Positions 29,957 to 36,259 of a DNA stretch of 36,259 nt are shown here, piece after piece (positions within the stretch are counted from its first letter, which is position 1; each line of letters opens with the position of its first letter). The notes under the pieces are model-generated. The model was not told the origin of the DNA. It did not search any database and was given only the letters and a program-made list of their open reading frames with translations. The stretch covers positions 1-36,259 of IMG/VR virus record IMGVR_UViG_3300012147_000039; one strand, written 5' to 3'. The translations under genes and the position numbers were made by a program. Source of the stretch: a virus.

Positions 29957-30681
29957 AGGTATACCTCATGGACCATAATGTGATCGCCTGACATGGTTTT
30001 GACTACCTTGAAGCCCCATTTGGTCAGGACCTCTACTGCCCCAAGTGGGGACATCCCATAGTAGTCTGATCCCTTTTTCTGCTCCACTATCAGGAGGGGG
30101 CGGTGCTCACGGATGGTAGCCTCTGCCCCCCTTACCACCAATTCCTCAAAACCTTCGCAGTCGATCTTGATCACACCGGGCGCGGGGGAGTTGGGCATGA
30201 CGCTCATTTTTAGGTCCAGAGTGGTCATGGCCACCTGAATGATAGGCAGGCCCTTATTTTTCTGTCTGGTAGCGTGAGTGTTGCCCGTGTTTTCCTTGTT
30301 AAAAGACAATTCCAAACAGCCCGGCTGGTGGCCTAGGGCCTCAGATAGCAGGAGATATCTGCCCCGGCCTTGCATGTTGGCCCGGTAGAGTTCCCGCATT
30401 TCCGGGATAGGCTCAAAGGCTATGGTCCCGGCCATCAGGCAGGACCACCACATTGACCAAAGCCCAACATGCGCGCCCACGTCTATGAAGGATCGGGTGC
30501 CATAGTCAGGGATATATTTTATCATGGCGTCCTGAGCAAAGGACTGCTTGGCCCATTGATAGGTCAAAACACCATCCTTTTCAAAACGGCCTTTGCTCTT
30601 GACCATCCACTCTGTCAGGTGCTGTTCATCCTTTGGTAACCAGACGCCGCCAACTTTCTTCCCGATATCATCGAGTACCAT
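29953..30681 (-). CDS. FkbM-family methyltransferase
   Basis: About 242 residues from the ATG at 30681 (MVLDDIGKK), with AGAGGA upstream. A longer frame to 30729 lies inside the upstream gene. SFIDVGAHVGLWSMWW, then AFEPIPEMRELYRANM and GVIKIDCEGFEELVVRGA, are the hallmark segments of FkbM enzymes, which O-methylate sugars and other small molecules. It pairs with the class I methyltransferase downstream, suggesting a doubly methylated glycan. Confidence 0.85.
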   Translation of the reverse strand: MVLDDIGKKVGGVWLPKDEQHLTEWMVKSKGRFEKDGVLTYQWAKQSFAQDAMIKYIPDYGTRSFIDVGAHVGLWSMWWSCLMAGTIAFEPIPEMRELYRANMQGRGRYLLLSEALGHQPGCLELSFNKENTGNTHATRQKNKGLPIIQVAMTTLDLKMSVMPNSPAPGVIKIDCEGFEELVVRGAEATIREHRPLLIVEQKKGSDYYGMSPLGAVEVLTKWGFKVVKTMSGDHIMVHEVYL

Positions 30682-31510
30682 ACCACATTCCTCTGCGTTT
30701 CTCTTGCGGGACGGCCAGCAGGCTTTCAATTATGCGACCGCTCGTGAAGTCTTTCTTGGTCTTTTCGTACTGAGCCACGCGCCTCATCAGGTCCATAACG
30801 TCTTCCGGCGGAGGGGGAGCCGCCATGCCCACGTTTGGGAGTTTAACGGGGGCGTAGGGGGAGAGCGTGCAGTCAAGTGTGCAGTAGGCCGGGATGCCAT
30901 AGCGGAGGGCCTTTATGCAGGAAGCCGAATTCAGGCTGACCACGATACCAGCGCGTGCGATCTGCTCAAAGAAGTCTTCCGTCTGCGGCCCGCGCTTCTG
31001 GGGTTTTTCGCGTGTCTCTACCCGGTAGCCCTTCATCGTCAGCAGGCGCGTCGTAGCCCGTTCCCAAACGTCTCGTGAATAGCCCAGTGACAGGTTGTCA
31101 AAATAGGCCCGGGATTGGAGGATAAGCAGCGCCAGATCGTTCTGGGGTTTCCGGTCTATTTCAGGCAGGTCCGGGAAGTAGAGTTTCCCCCTGACAGGTT
31201 CCATATCCCGAAGGAAGGACTGAACGCCGTTCCATGTATAGCGCAGGGTTGGGAGTTCTCTGGTCGATAGCCACCCGTTGTCCAGATAGACCGCGCGCCG
31301 TTCCGCTTTATAGAATTGGAAGGCCGCATAGGTTGACGGAATTACCCCATAGAATACCCCCACGCGGTCTTTGACGGGCTGATTGCTATCGGTAACAATG
31401 CAGTCATACCCTAGGGCGGTGCATCCCTCTTTGAAGAACTGCGCTATGGCTTCGGCTTTCGGCTTATGAGTATGAAAGACGAACCGTTCTATGGATATCC
31501 TATTGGTCAT
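30668..31510 (-). CDS. Capsule-type transferase-like protein A
   Basis: A 280-residue protein. The C-terminal half has IVVSLNSASCIKALRYGIPAY, the pattern found in capsule polysaccharide proteins (KpsC/KpsS-like) where a Ser/Asn-rich loop binds nucleotide sugar. PAYCTLDCTLSPYAPVKLPN follows. The first half has YLDNGWL and PDLPEIDRK. It is similar in plan to the neighbouring gene 31507-32325, so the pair may have arisen by old duplication. A role in surface glycan transfer is probable; donor and acceptor are unknown. Confidence 0.6.
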   Translation of the reverse strand: MTNRISIERFVFHTHKPKAEAIAQFFKEGCTALGYDCIVTDSNQPVKDRVGVFYGVIPSTYAAFQFYKAERRAVYLDNGWLSTRELPTLRYTWNGVQSFLRDMEPVRGKLYFPDLPEIDRKPQNDLALLILQSRAYFDNLSLGYSRDVWERATTRLLTMKGYRVETREKPQKRGPQTEDFFEQIARAGIVVSLNSASCIKALRYGIPAYCTLDCTLSPYAPVKLPNVGMAAPPPPEDVMDLMRRVAQYEKTKKDFTSGRIIESLLAVPQEKRRGMWYGTR

Positions 31511-32325
31511 TCTAGCCTGTCTCTAAGCAAATGCCGAAAGGCTGTCCCTGCCTCAATCTCTGAGAGGGACCATTGCGCCCATGCGAGTTTCTTGAAGGCT
31601 GTCAGCCTATCCGGCTCAAGAGGGGCAGGCAAGGTGCTTAAATCAGACATGGCCGCTTCGTTCACATGATAGGGTGCGCACCGGAAGGTCGGGATGCCTT
31701 TCAGGAGTGCAATGTTCGCCACATTCGAAGCCCATGTTACCACGGCCCGTGCGCCAGCCAGATCAGTCTCCAACGGCGTGAGTGACTCGTGCCGCCCGGG
31801 ATGAACCCTTAGCCGAATTTCTGGTTGATACCCCGTCTTGGAAAACACCCGGAGGATTTTAGGTCTGACTGACTCATAGAATAGCTTCGGACATCGCATG
31901 AGGTCTGAGCCAATACCGCGCTGATCCGTAACCAGTATGTAACCACCGGGCCGGGTTACCCAAGGTTCAATAATCTGACCCAGCTTGGCCCACCGGTCTT
32001 CTGTCCCCACGATCCAAGACCCAGACCCATTATGTCCGTCCCGGGCAATGGCATAGGTTTGAGGGGGGCCGTACCGGGGGGTGATATAGCCATTCTCTGC
32101 AACGATCAGGGCCGCACCTACCTTGTGCGCCTCTGCCGCCGCCGGTTGATACCGTGGGTTGAGGTTCCAAGTGACTACCACATCTTGTGGGCGCACTTCA
32201 TTGCCCGCCGGGAAAGCCATTTTTACACGGAACCCCAACCGTTCGAACCCGTCCGCAAAGGCGTCAGCCCGGTAGGGCGGTTGATGTCTGAGTGTGAGCC
32301 AAGCTATGGGGTGCGTTCGTGTCAT
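31507..32325 (-). CDS. Capsule-type transferase-like protein B
   Basis: A 272-residue protein. IRLRVHPGRHES and VVTWASNVANIALLKGIPTF match the RxHP and S/N-N-xx-A-L-x-x-G-I-P pattern of capsule Kdo-type transferases. The N-terminus includes YRADAFADGFERLGF, then VVVTWNLNPRYQ and ALIVAENGYI. It is coupled by ATGA to both neighbours. It probably works on the same glycan as protein A. Confidence 0.62.
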   Translation of the reverse strand: MTRTHPIAWLTLRHQPPYRADAFADGFERLGFRVKMAFPAGNEVRPQDVVVTWNLNPRYQPAAAEAHKVGAALIVAENGYITPRYGPPQTYAIARDGHNGSGSWIVGTEDRWAKLGQIIEPWVTRPGGYILVTDQRGIGSDLMRCPKLFYESVRPKILRVFSKTGYQPEIRLRVHPGRHESLTPLETDLAGARAVVTWASNVANIALLKGIPTFRCAPYHVNEAAMSDLSTLPAPLEPDRLTAFKKLAWAQWSLSEIEAGTAFRHLLRDRLE

Positions 32326-32993
32326 ACGGAGGTCTTCAAATCCTTTAGGGCCATATCGAAAGGGGTAGAGGGTATGTCCGCCGCCGTGGGGGTTATGGCT
32401 GAAACAGAAATGCCACGATCATGCAGTGCGCGCACGAGTTCTTCAAGCTGCGGTTTGAACCGTCGCGTATAGTTGGACTCGGAGGACGGAACAAGGTGGC
32501 CTTCATGCCAGTGCGTTCGGCCCCCCGGGAAACCCATATCAAACCCAGCCAGATAGATCGTCGGTGATCCTAGGTGCACCGCAAGCTGAATAGCTGCGTG
32601 TCCCGTATTCTTTCCGGTCAGGAAGTTTCGGTCGGTAGTCAGCGCTTCTGCTATCCCCTTTTCGAAAGCGTAATGGGTACGCGGCTTGGGTATCGTCTGT
32701 CCGGGTCGCAGCGCGGTGATGGGCAGGTGCCCTAGTTCTGCTACATTGGTTCCGTGCCATTCCCACCAGCGCCGGTCAAGTGCGAGGACCGGGGCGGGTC
32801 GGGGCCATAGGGTATAGGCGTTGTTTGTCAGGATGGCTCTGGGGGCCGCATGGAGGGCTTGGGTATGTCCGGGTAGTAGCCCCGGCCCCCCACCTAGTAT
32901 GACCACAGGGAGGCCGCGTAGAGGCTCTGAGCGCGTAGTATGGAAGGCCCCCCGGGGTTCCCACTCTATTTTATCGAACCATTCAGCCCCCAC
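32322..32993 (-). CDS. MptE/DUF115-like protein
   Basis: A 223-residue protein with a GTG start at 32993. VVILGGGPGL (nucleotide-binding-like loop), ILTNNAYTLW, VLALDRRWWEWHG and later GHAAIQLAVHLGSPTIYLAGFDMGF are typical of the DUF115/MptE group, which includes flagellin glycosylation (Maf-like) and pterin diphosphokinase proteins. In this glycan run a sugar or glycosylation role is more likely. It contains a 16-bp dyad site. Start support is modest because the ribosome site is weak. Confidence 0.7.
   Translation of the reverse strand: MGAEWFDKIEWEPRGAFHTTRSEPLRGLPVVILGGGPGLLPGHTQALHAAPRAILTNNAYTLWPRPAPVLALDRRWWEWHGTNVAELGHLPITALRPGQTIPKPRTHYAFEKGIAEALTTDRNFLTGKNTGHAAIQLAVHLGSPTIYLAGFDMGFPGGRTHWHEGHLVPSSESNYTRRFKPQLEELVRALHDRGISVSAITPTAADIPSTPFDMALKDLKTSV
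32564..32579 (+). promoter_or_regulatory. 16-bp dyad site 8 (GTGATCCTAGGTGCAC)
   Basis: One base different from sites 3 and 7, with the full GTGNNC-N4-GNNCAC dyad, inside the DUF115-like gene. Confidence 0.55.
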
Positions 32994-32995
32994 GC

Positions 32996-33274
32996 CTAGA
33001 AAGCCTGTGACATGATCTTGCGTTGGCGTTCGTAGTGGGCCTGAACCGCCGCCTTCCGTTCGGCGCAGTCAGCGAGGGACGCGGCGTAGGCCACGACTGC
33101 CCGGCGCAGGCCCACCGACTGAACCCCTTCCGGATTGCCGGGCCATGTGCAGACAGCTTCTAATTCAGGGCTGGGGCGTTTGAGGTCGAAGTCTTTCGAG
33201 GGTGTCGTTAAGGGTTCGCATCCCATCAGCAGAAATGCACTCAAAGTTAGAATTGAAGTCGAGGGTCTTTTCAA
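32996..33274 (-). CDS. o-spanin (Rz1-like lipoprotein), embedded
   Basis: About 92 residues if started at TTG 33274 (KRPSTSILTLSAFLLMGC). A signal peptide is followed by the lipobox LLMGC, so Cys19 would be lipidated and the protein anchored in the outer membrane, with a Pro-containing N-terminal part after it. It starts in another frame inside the i-spanin gene and runs past its end, the usual Rz/Rz1 overlap. No ATG is suitably placed. An AAGAGG precedes TTG by 11 nt. The frame is open to 33388, so the true start could differ. It would fuse inner and outer membranes at lysis together with the i-spanin. Confidence 0.7.
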   Translation of the reverse strand: MKRPSTSILTLSAFLLMGCEPLTTPSKDFDLKRPSPELEAVCTWPGNPEGVQSVGLRRAVVAYAASLADCAERKAAVQAHYERQRKIMSQAF

Positions 33275-33512
33275 ACTCTGCGACAACCTCTTCCCGTTCG
33301 CGGCTGAGTTCCCGGATAGCCGCTTCGTCCTTGCGGCTTTGTTCGTCGGCCACCCGAAGGTCAGCCCGGAGTTTCGCGGTGATTTCATCTTGTCGATCCT
33401 TCCATACCTGACGTTCGCTTTGAACCCCTAGGCGGTTTGCGTACCAAAGCGCGGTGGCGATAGCTGCGGCAATGGCGATCCAATGGCCGTATCTGAGCAG
33501 AAAAGGTATCAT
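33165..33512 (-). CDS. i-spanin (Rz-like)
   Basis: A 115-residue protein. An N-terminal transmembrane helix (WIAIAAAIATALWYA, about 11-25) is followed by a long charged helical region with many Arg/Glu/Gln (LREREE-type spacing) that should form the periplasmic coil of an Rz-type spanin, then a Cys and a Pro-rich end. It connects to the o-spanin across the periplasm in the final step of lysis. It is directly downstream of the endolysin (ATGA overlap) and overlaps the o-spanin gene. Confidence 0.8.
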   Translation of the reverse strand: MIPFLLRYGHWIAIAAAIATALWYANRLGVQSERQVWKDRQDEITAKLRADLRVADEQSRKDEAAIRELSREREEVVAEFEKTLDFNSNFECISADGMRTLNDTLERLRPQTPQP

Positions 33513-34561
33513 CCAAATTCCCCCTGTTGCGGATCAAACCGGTATTCAACGAGGCGGTCCTTCTTGGATTTCTTCATCCAGAGATAGGCGAAACCACCGA
33601 CCCCGGCCAGCACCACAATAGCGGCGATCAGGCTTATGCGTACCGCGTCCGAGGGGGCGTCCCCTAGAACGGTGGTCACCGCGCCCGTACCTGTCGTAAG
33701 CGCAGCCGAGGCAACGGCCACCTTTTCGGACAGGTTTTCGGATACGGTCTGCGTGAGTTCCGGCTTGGGGGAGTAGGCCGAAGTCTGGCGGAGTTGCTGC
33801 CACGTCATAGCCCCGACCATACCGTCCGCCGTGAGGCTTTCGGCCTTCTGAAATTCAAGGACAGACTCATATGTTTCGGCCCCGAAGTAGCCATCGACCC
33901 CGACAGGGTACCCACGAGTAGCCAGCGCCTTTTGAAGTTCCGTGACGGTCGCGCCTTTCGATCCGAGGCGCAGCACCTTGGGCGATCCGGAGCCGGTGAT
34001 GCTGGCGTAGGCTGAGGCGAGTTTCTTGCCATAGACGGCTGGCTGTCCGGAGCCATTGTATTTCCGGGCGAAGCCGGTCCAGTTCTGCGCGCGCAGGTCC
34101 CCATCCGCTTTGATGAATTTCACGAAGTTGATGAAGGCCCGAAGCTGGGCTTCGATGGAACCAGCGAAGGCTTTGACCATATCCCGGGCGGATTTGAAGC
34201 CCGAGCGTTCGGCGTTGAAACCCATGATCTGAAATGCGCCCCACGAGGACGCGCGGCAAGCGCCTTCCGGGTCCACGGCGTAAGCACGGTCGAACATCTT
34301 GCGGCGCGAGGAAGTCTTGATCTTGAGGCTATCCCGCCAGTTCCCCCGGAAGCCTAGTTCCTGCTTAATGCGGGGTGTGCCGTGGTGCGGTTCGAACCGG
34401 CGGACCATACTGCCGTCGCCGTTGTACCATTTGCCCCCGGCTTCTACCCGGATCACCGCCTGCATGACGGCGGGCGATACCCCTATGGAGTCCGCCGCGT
34501 TCTTGATCATCGAAGGGGTAGGGGTCCGGTCGATCCCCGCGTAAACGTAAGGGCCAGCCAT
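33509..34561 (-). CDS. Endolysin: N-acetylmuramidase + PG-binding + C-terminal TM
   Basis: A 350-residue protein. Residues 20-190 match phage N-acetylmuramidases (RVEAGGKW with likely catalytic Glu40, RRFEPHH, SSWGAFQIMG at 105-114, FARKYNGSG). Residues 195-258 are a peptidoglycan-binding domain 1 (LRLGSKGATVTELQKAL, VDGYFGAET, EFQKAESLTADGMVGAMTW). A linker is followed by a hydrophobic helix (about 307-328, ISLIAAIVVLAGVGGFAYL) and a basic end (MKKSKKDR). It cleaves cell-wall glycan. The C-terminal membrane anchor is uncommon for a soluble endolysin and no separate holin is visible. Promoter at 34589. Confidence 0.88.
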   Translation of the reverse strand: MAGPYVYAGIDRTPTPSMIKNAADSIGVSPAVMQAVIRVEAGGKWYNGDGSMVRRFEPHHGTPRIKQELGFRGNWRDSLKIKTSSRRKMFDRAYAVDPEGACRASSWGAFQIMGFNAERSGFKSARDMVKAFAGSIEAQLRAFINFVKFIKADGDLRAQNWTGFARKYNGSGQPAVYGKKLASAYASITGSGSPKVLRLGSKGATVTELQKALATRGYPVGVDGYFGAETYESVLEFQKAESLTADGMVGAMTWQQLRQTSAYSPKPELTQTVSENLSEKVAVASAALTTGTGAVTTVLGDAPSDAVRISLIAAIVVLAGVGGFAYLWMKKSKKDRLVEYRFDPQQGEFG

Positions 34562-34588
34562 GAGGCATACTCCAATGTGTTTTCGGAG

Positions 34589-34617
34589 ACACTACACGAG
34601 GCTGGCCCGTTCGTCAC
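34589..34617 (-). promoter_or_regulatory. Sigma70-type phage promoter for the lysis-glycan run
   Basis: On the minus strand: GTGACG (34612-34617, one change from TTGACG), 17-bp spacer starting AACG, TAGTGT (34589-34594). It is 28 nt from the endolysin ATG. It would transcribe about 6 kb to the terminator at 28458-28498. Confidence 0.65.
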
Positions 34618-34624
34618 TGTTCTT

Positions 34625-36259
34625 TTAAGTGAGGTAGAGGAATATACCAATCTGGCTGATCGCGCCATCGTTATAGGTCCCATCATCCCGCCAGAATTCC
34701 AAGTCCAGAATAAAGTCGATAGTGTCCGAGGGAACCACTGCGTCTAGCGTAATGGGTATGACTTCATTCGTTATGGCCACGCGGCCAGTTTCAAGGAAAG
34801 TATTGGTCCCGGGCCGATTAAATTCAATGCCGATGCCCGCATCGTCGTCGTCATTTGCATTGAACAGGGACGCGGTAATCTGGATACGGGCCGCGCCCGT
34901 GGCAACCTTATCAGCCCATCCGGAAGGAATAGGTAGCGTCCTGAATATCCGGCTGTTAGCGTTAGTCGGGCCACCAGCGTAGTGTGGTCGATCCCCGCCG
35001 CGCTGCCAGTCCCCATCCGAGGTAAGGATTACAACGACCCCCGTATCCCCCGACCAACCAGTAAGGCTGGCTTCCTCTTCGGAGAAGAGCATGACTGCCT
35101 CAGTAGCCTCACCATTACCTTGTTTCAGAGTGCAGGCAATATCTTTCACGTTACCGTTCAGTTGCGTCCCCGCTTTACGGAAGCCTTGCCAGCCAATGCG
35201 GCATACGCGCGTACCCGGAGGGACCCTGATATCATTCTGGCTGGTAGCCGTTTCGACAGTCGGTAGTTGATCCTCAGTAAAGCCCCGGCCAAGGAAGTCT
35301 GATCCGGTCGATCCGTCGAGGAATTCCACTATGGCAAAGCAGCCATCATCCCCCCCCAAAGATTTTATCACATGAGACAGATCGACCAGTGCGTTGCCAG
35401 CGTCGATGAAGGGGATGAAGCCATCCGGGACCGCGAATTCCTGATAGTGGATAACCCGGTCATTCGTCAAAGAGGGGACCCAGAAAGTTGGTTCGGAACC
35501 CCAAGCGGTAAGAACGCTTCCCCCAAAGCGCGACCAATCGCTGGCCGTACCGGTCGCATCCGTAGAGAGGATGGGGAAGTCATAAGGGTCTATGGGTAGT
35601 ATGGTGACCGTGGCGTCGGTAACGGCTAGGGCCTTCTGCTCTAAGGCAGTCCACGAGAGAAGGCCGAAGTCAATAACGTCTACCCATGTGGTACCGTCGC
35701 TAGACTTTTGAAGTTTCAAATCCTTCGGGGATTGAAGCGGGTCATTCAGGCCGGTTACCAGCACTTCTGAAATAGTGGCGGGCGTAACAAAATCATAGGT
35801 GATCCAAGCGTTGAGTTGATCCCCGCTAGCAGTAGTCCAGACATTATCAGCCCCCGCCGATACCACATCATCGAAAGCGTTTTGAGCCGCGAAAGAAGCT
35901 GAAAGTTCACTACTGGATGTAGCAGCCCCGGCTAAGGCGTCCGCCGGGTCCGTAAGGTCGGTGCCACCTACGGCAGTTCTGAATTCGATTTCAGTCAAGC
36001 CCACAAAAGTTTGCGTCGGGTCAATGCTGTCGGTCATAAACAGACGCCAGTACCGCGCGGCGGGGGAGGGCGTAGCAATCGCCCCAGCCTTAAACCCGAC
36101 TTTTAGGCGGTCGATATCACCGGGCGTCCAATCGACCCCTGTATAAGGATTGGTTTCCCACGTTGTCAGAAAGGGCTTTGACCCACGTTCCAGACTGTGA
36201 ACATCGCCCCCGAAGACTTCTCCACCAATTTCAACCGATTGAGTTAGGGTCTGAGGTCC
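34625..36259 (-). CDS. Tail/fibre-like structural protein, N-terminus cut by window edge
   Basis: The frame stays open beyond the ATG at 36037 to the right edge, and the upstream residues are clearly protein (SVEIGGEVFGGD, TTWETNPYTGVDWTPGDIDR, ARYWRLF), so 36037 is internal; at least 544 residues. WTPGDIDRLKVGF and TFVGLTEIEFR segments are typical of phage tail-tip or fibre proteins with discoidin-like beta-sandwich domains, where ARYWRLF and LTEIEFR recur. The second half is Gly/Asp/Thr-rich beta structure. It would contact the host or form part of the tail end. It is followed by the lysis genes. Confidence 0.75.
   Translation of the reverse strand, partial: GPQTLTQSVEIGGEVFGGDVHSLERGSKPFLTTWETNPYTGVDWTPGDIDRLKVGFKAGAIATPSPAARYWRLFMTDSIDPTQTFVGLTEIEFRTAVGGTDLTDPADALAGAATSSSELSASFAAQNAFDDVVSAGADNVWTTASGDQLNAWITYDFVTPATISEVLVTGLNDPLQSPKDLKLQKSSDGTTWVDVIDFGLLSWTALEQKALAVTDATVTILPIDPYDFPILSTDATGTASDWSRFGGSVLTAWGSEPTFWVPSLTNDRVIHYQEFAVPDGFIPFIDAGNALVDLSHVIKSLGGDDGCFAIVEFLDGSTGSDFLGRGFTEDQLPTVETATSQNDIRVPPGTRVCRIGWQGFRKAGTQLNGNVKDIACTLKQGNGEATEAVMLFSEEEASLTGWSGDTGVVVILTSDGDWQRGGDRPHYAGGPTNANSRIFRTLPIPSGWADKVATGAARIQITASLFNANDDDDAGIGIEFNRPGTNTFLETGRVAITNEVIPITLDAVVPSDTIDFILDLEFWRDDGTYNDGAISQIGIFLYLT

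Noticed and set aside
31115-31120. TTGACA inside the capsule-like transferase gene
   Set aside because: Followed by ACCT rather than AACG, with TCACGA at 17 bp; no plausible -10.
35465-35495. TTGACGAATG with a TATCAG 18 bp on, inside the tail-like gene
   Set aside because: Wrong spacer for the family, no AACG, no gene start within 100 bp.
36037-36039. ATG at 36037 as the start of the tail-like protein
   Set aside because: The frame upstream is open to the window edge and encodes structural-protein-like sequence, so the ATG is internal.
1-36259. CRISPR array, integrase, attachment site or insertion sequence
   Set aside because: No regular direct repeats with spacers, no recombinase motif and no flanking terminal repeats were seen. 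The scattered 16-bp dyads are thousands of bases apart.

Overview
This window is part of a tailed double-stranded DNA bacteriophage genome. Every gene I can support is on the minus strand, so the window reads from right to left. The phage assignment rests on a large terminase with a small-subunit-like neighbour, a muramidase endolysin, an Rz/Rz1-type spanin pair, a virion surface or tail protein and a compact replication module. An outer-membrane spanin lipoprotein points to a Gram-negative host. Nothing here fixes the host more closely. I see no integrase, tRNA or CRISPR array.

Layout in the direction of transcription: (1) 36259-34625, a tail or fibre-like protein cut by the window edge. (2) 34561-28572, one long run of overlapping genes: muramidase endolysin with a C-terminal membrane anchor, i-spanin, embedded o-spanin, a MptE/DUF115-like protein, two capsule-type transferase relatives, an FkbM methyltransferase, a class I methyltransferase and a glycosyltransferase. 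This run ends at a strong terminator. (3) 28575-28456, a promoter followed about 85 nt later by that terminator with no gene between, which predicts a small RNA. (4) 28388-15547, replication and recombination: winged-helix protein, a degenerate DnaC-like protein, DnaB-like helicase, DnaG-like primase, gp32-like SSB, SF2 helicase, MerR-type HTH protein, RecA/UvsX-like recombinase, two PD-(D/E)XK nucleases and a RuvC-like resolvase. (5) 15426-9502, small unknown genes, then two ParB/Srx-domain proteins, two DNA-methylase-like proteins and an IbrA/IbrB-like pair. (6) 9437-5716, TerS, TerL, a glycosyltransferase-like protein and an unknown protein. (7) 5661-1, a pyruvate-phosphate-dikinase-like protein lacking the PEP barrel, a CsrA-like protein with a duplicated core, two CX5R phosphatases and unknown genes.

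Regulation is unusually legible. Thirteen promoters share a TTGAC-type -35, usually followed by AACG, an exact 17-bp spacer and a TA-rich -10. A fourteenth, variant one precedes terS. Eleven of the fourteen put a start codon 28-37 nt beyond the -10, two act from inside upstream genes, and one has no gene and would make the small RNA. Several predicted mRNAs begin with ACACCACAACC or a close variant, and the apical loop of the predicted RNA carries the exact 10-nt complement of that sequence. A 16-bp imperfect dyad (consensus GTGATCTTAGGTGCAC) occurs eight times, in both orientations, mostly inside genes. One copy lies directly downstream of the terS promoter and one covers the recA-like start. 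They look like operator/stoperator or partition-type sites for an unidentified phage protein.

Start codons were set from Shine-Dalgarno sequences, the recurring ATGA/GTGA stop-start overlaps and the promoters. Homology statements come from recognised motifs. No database search was run.
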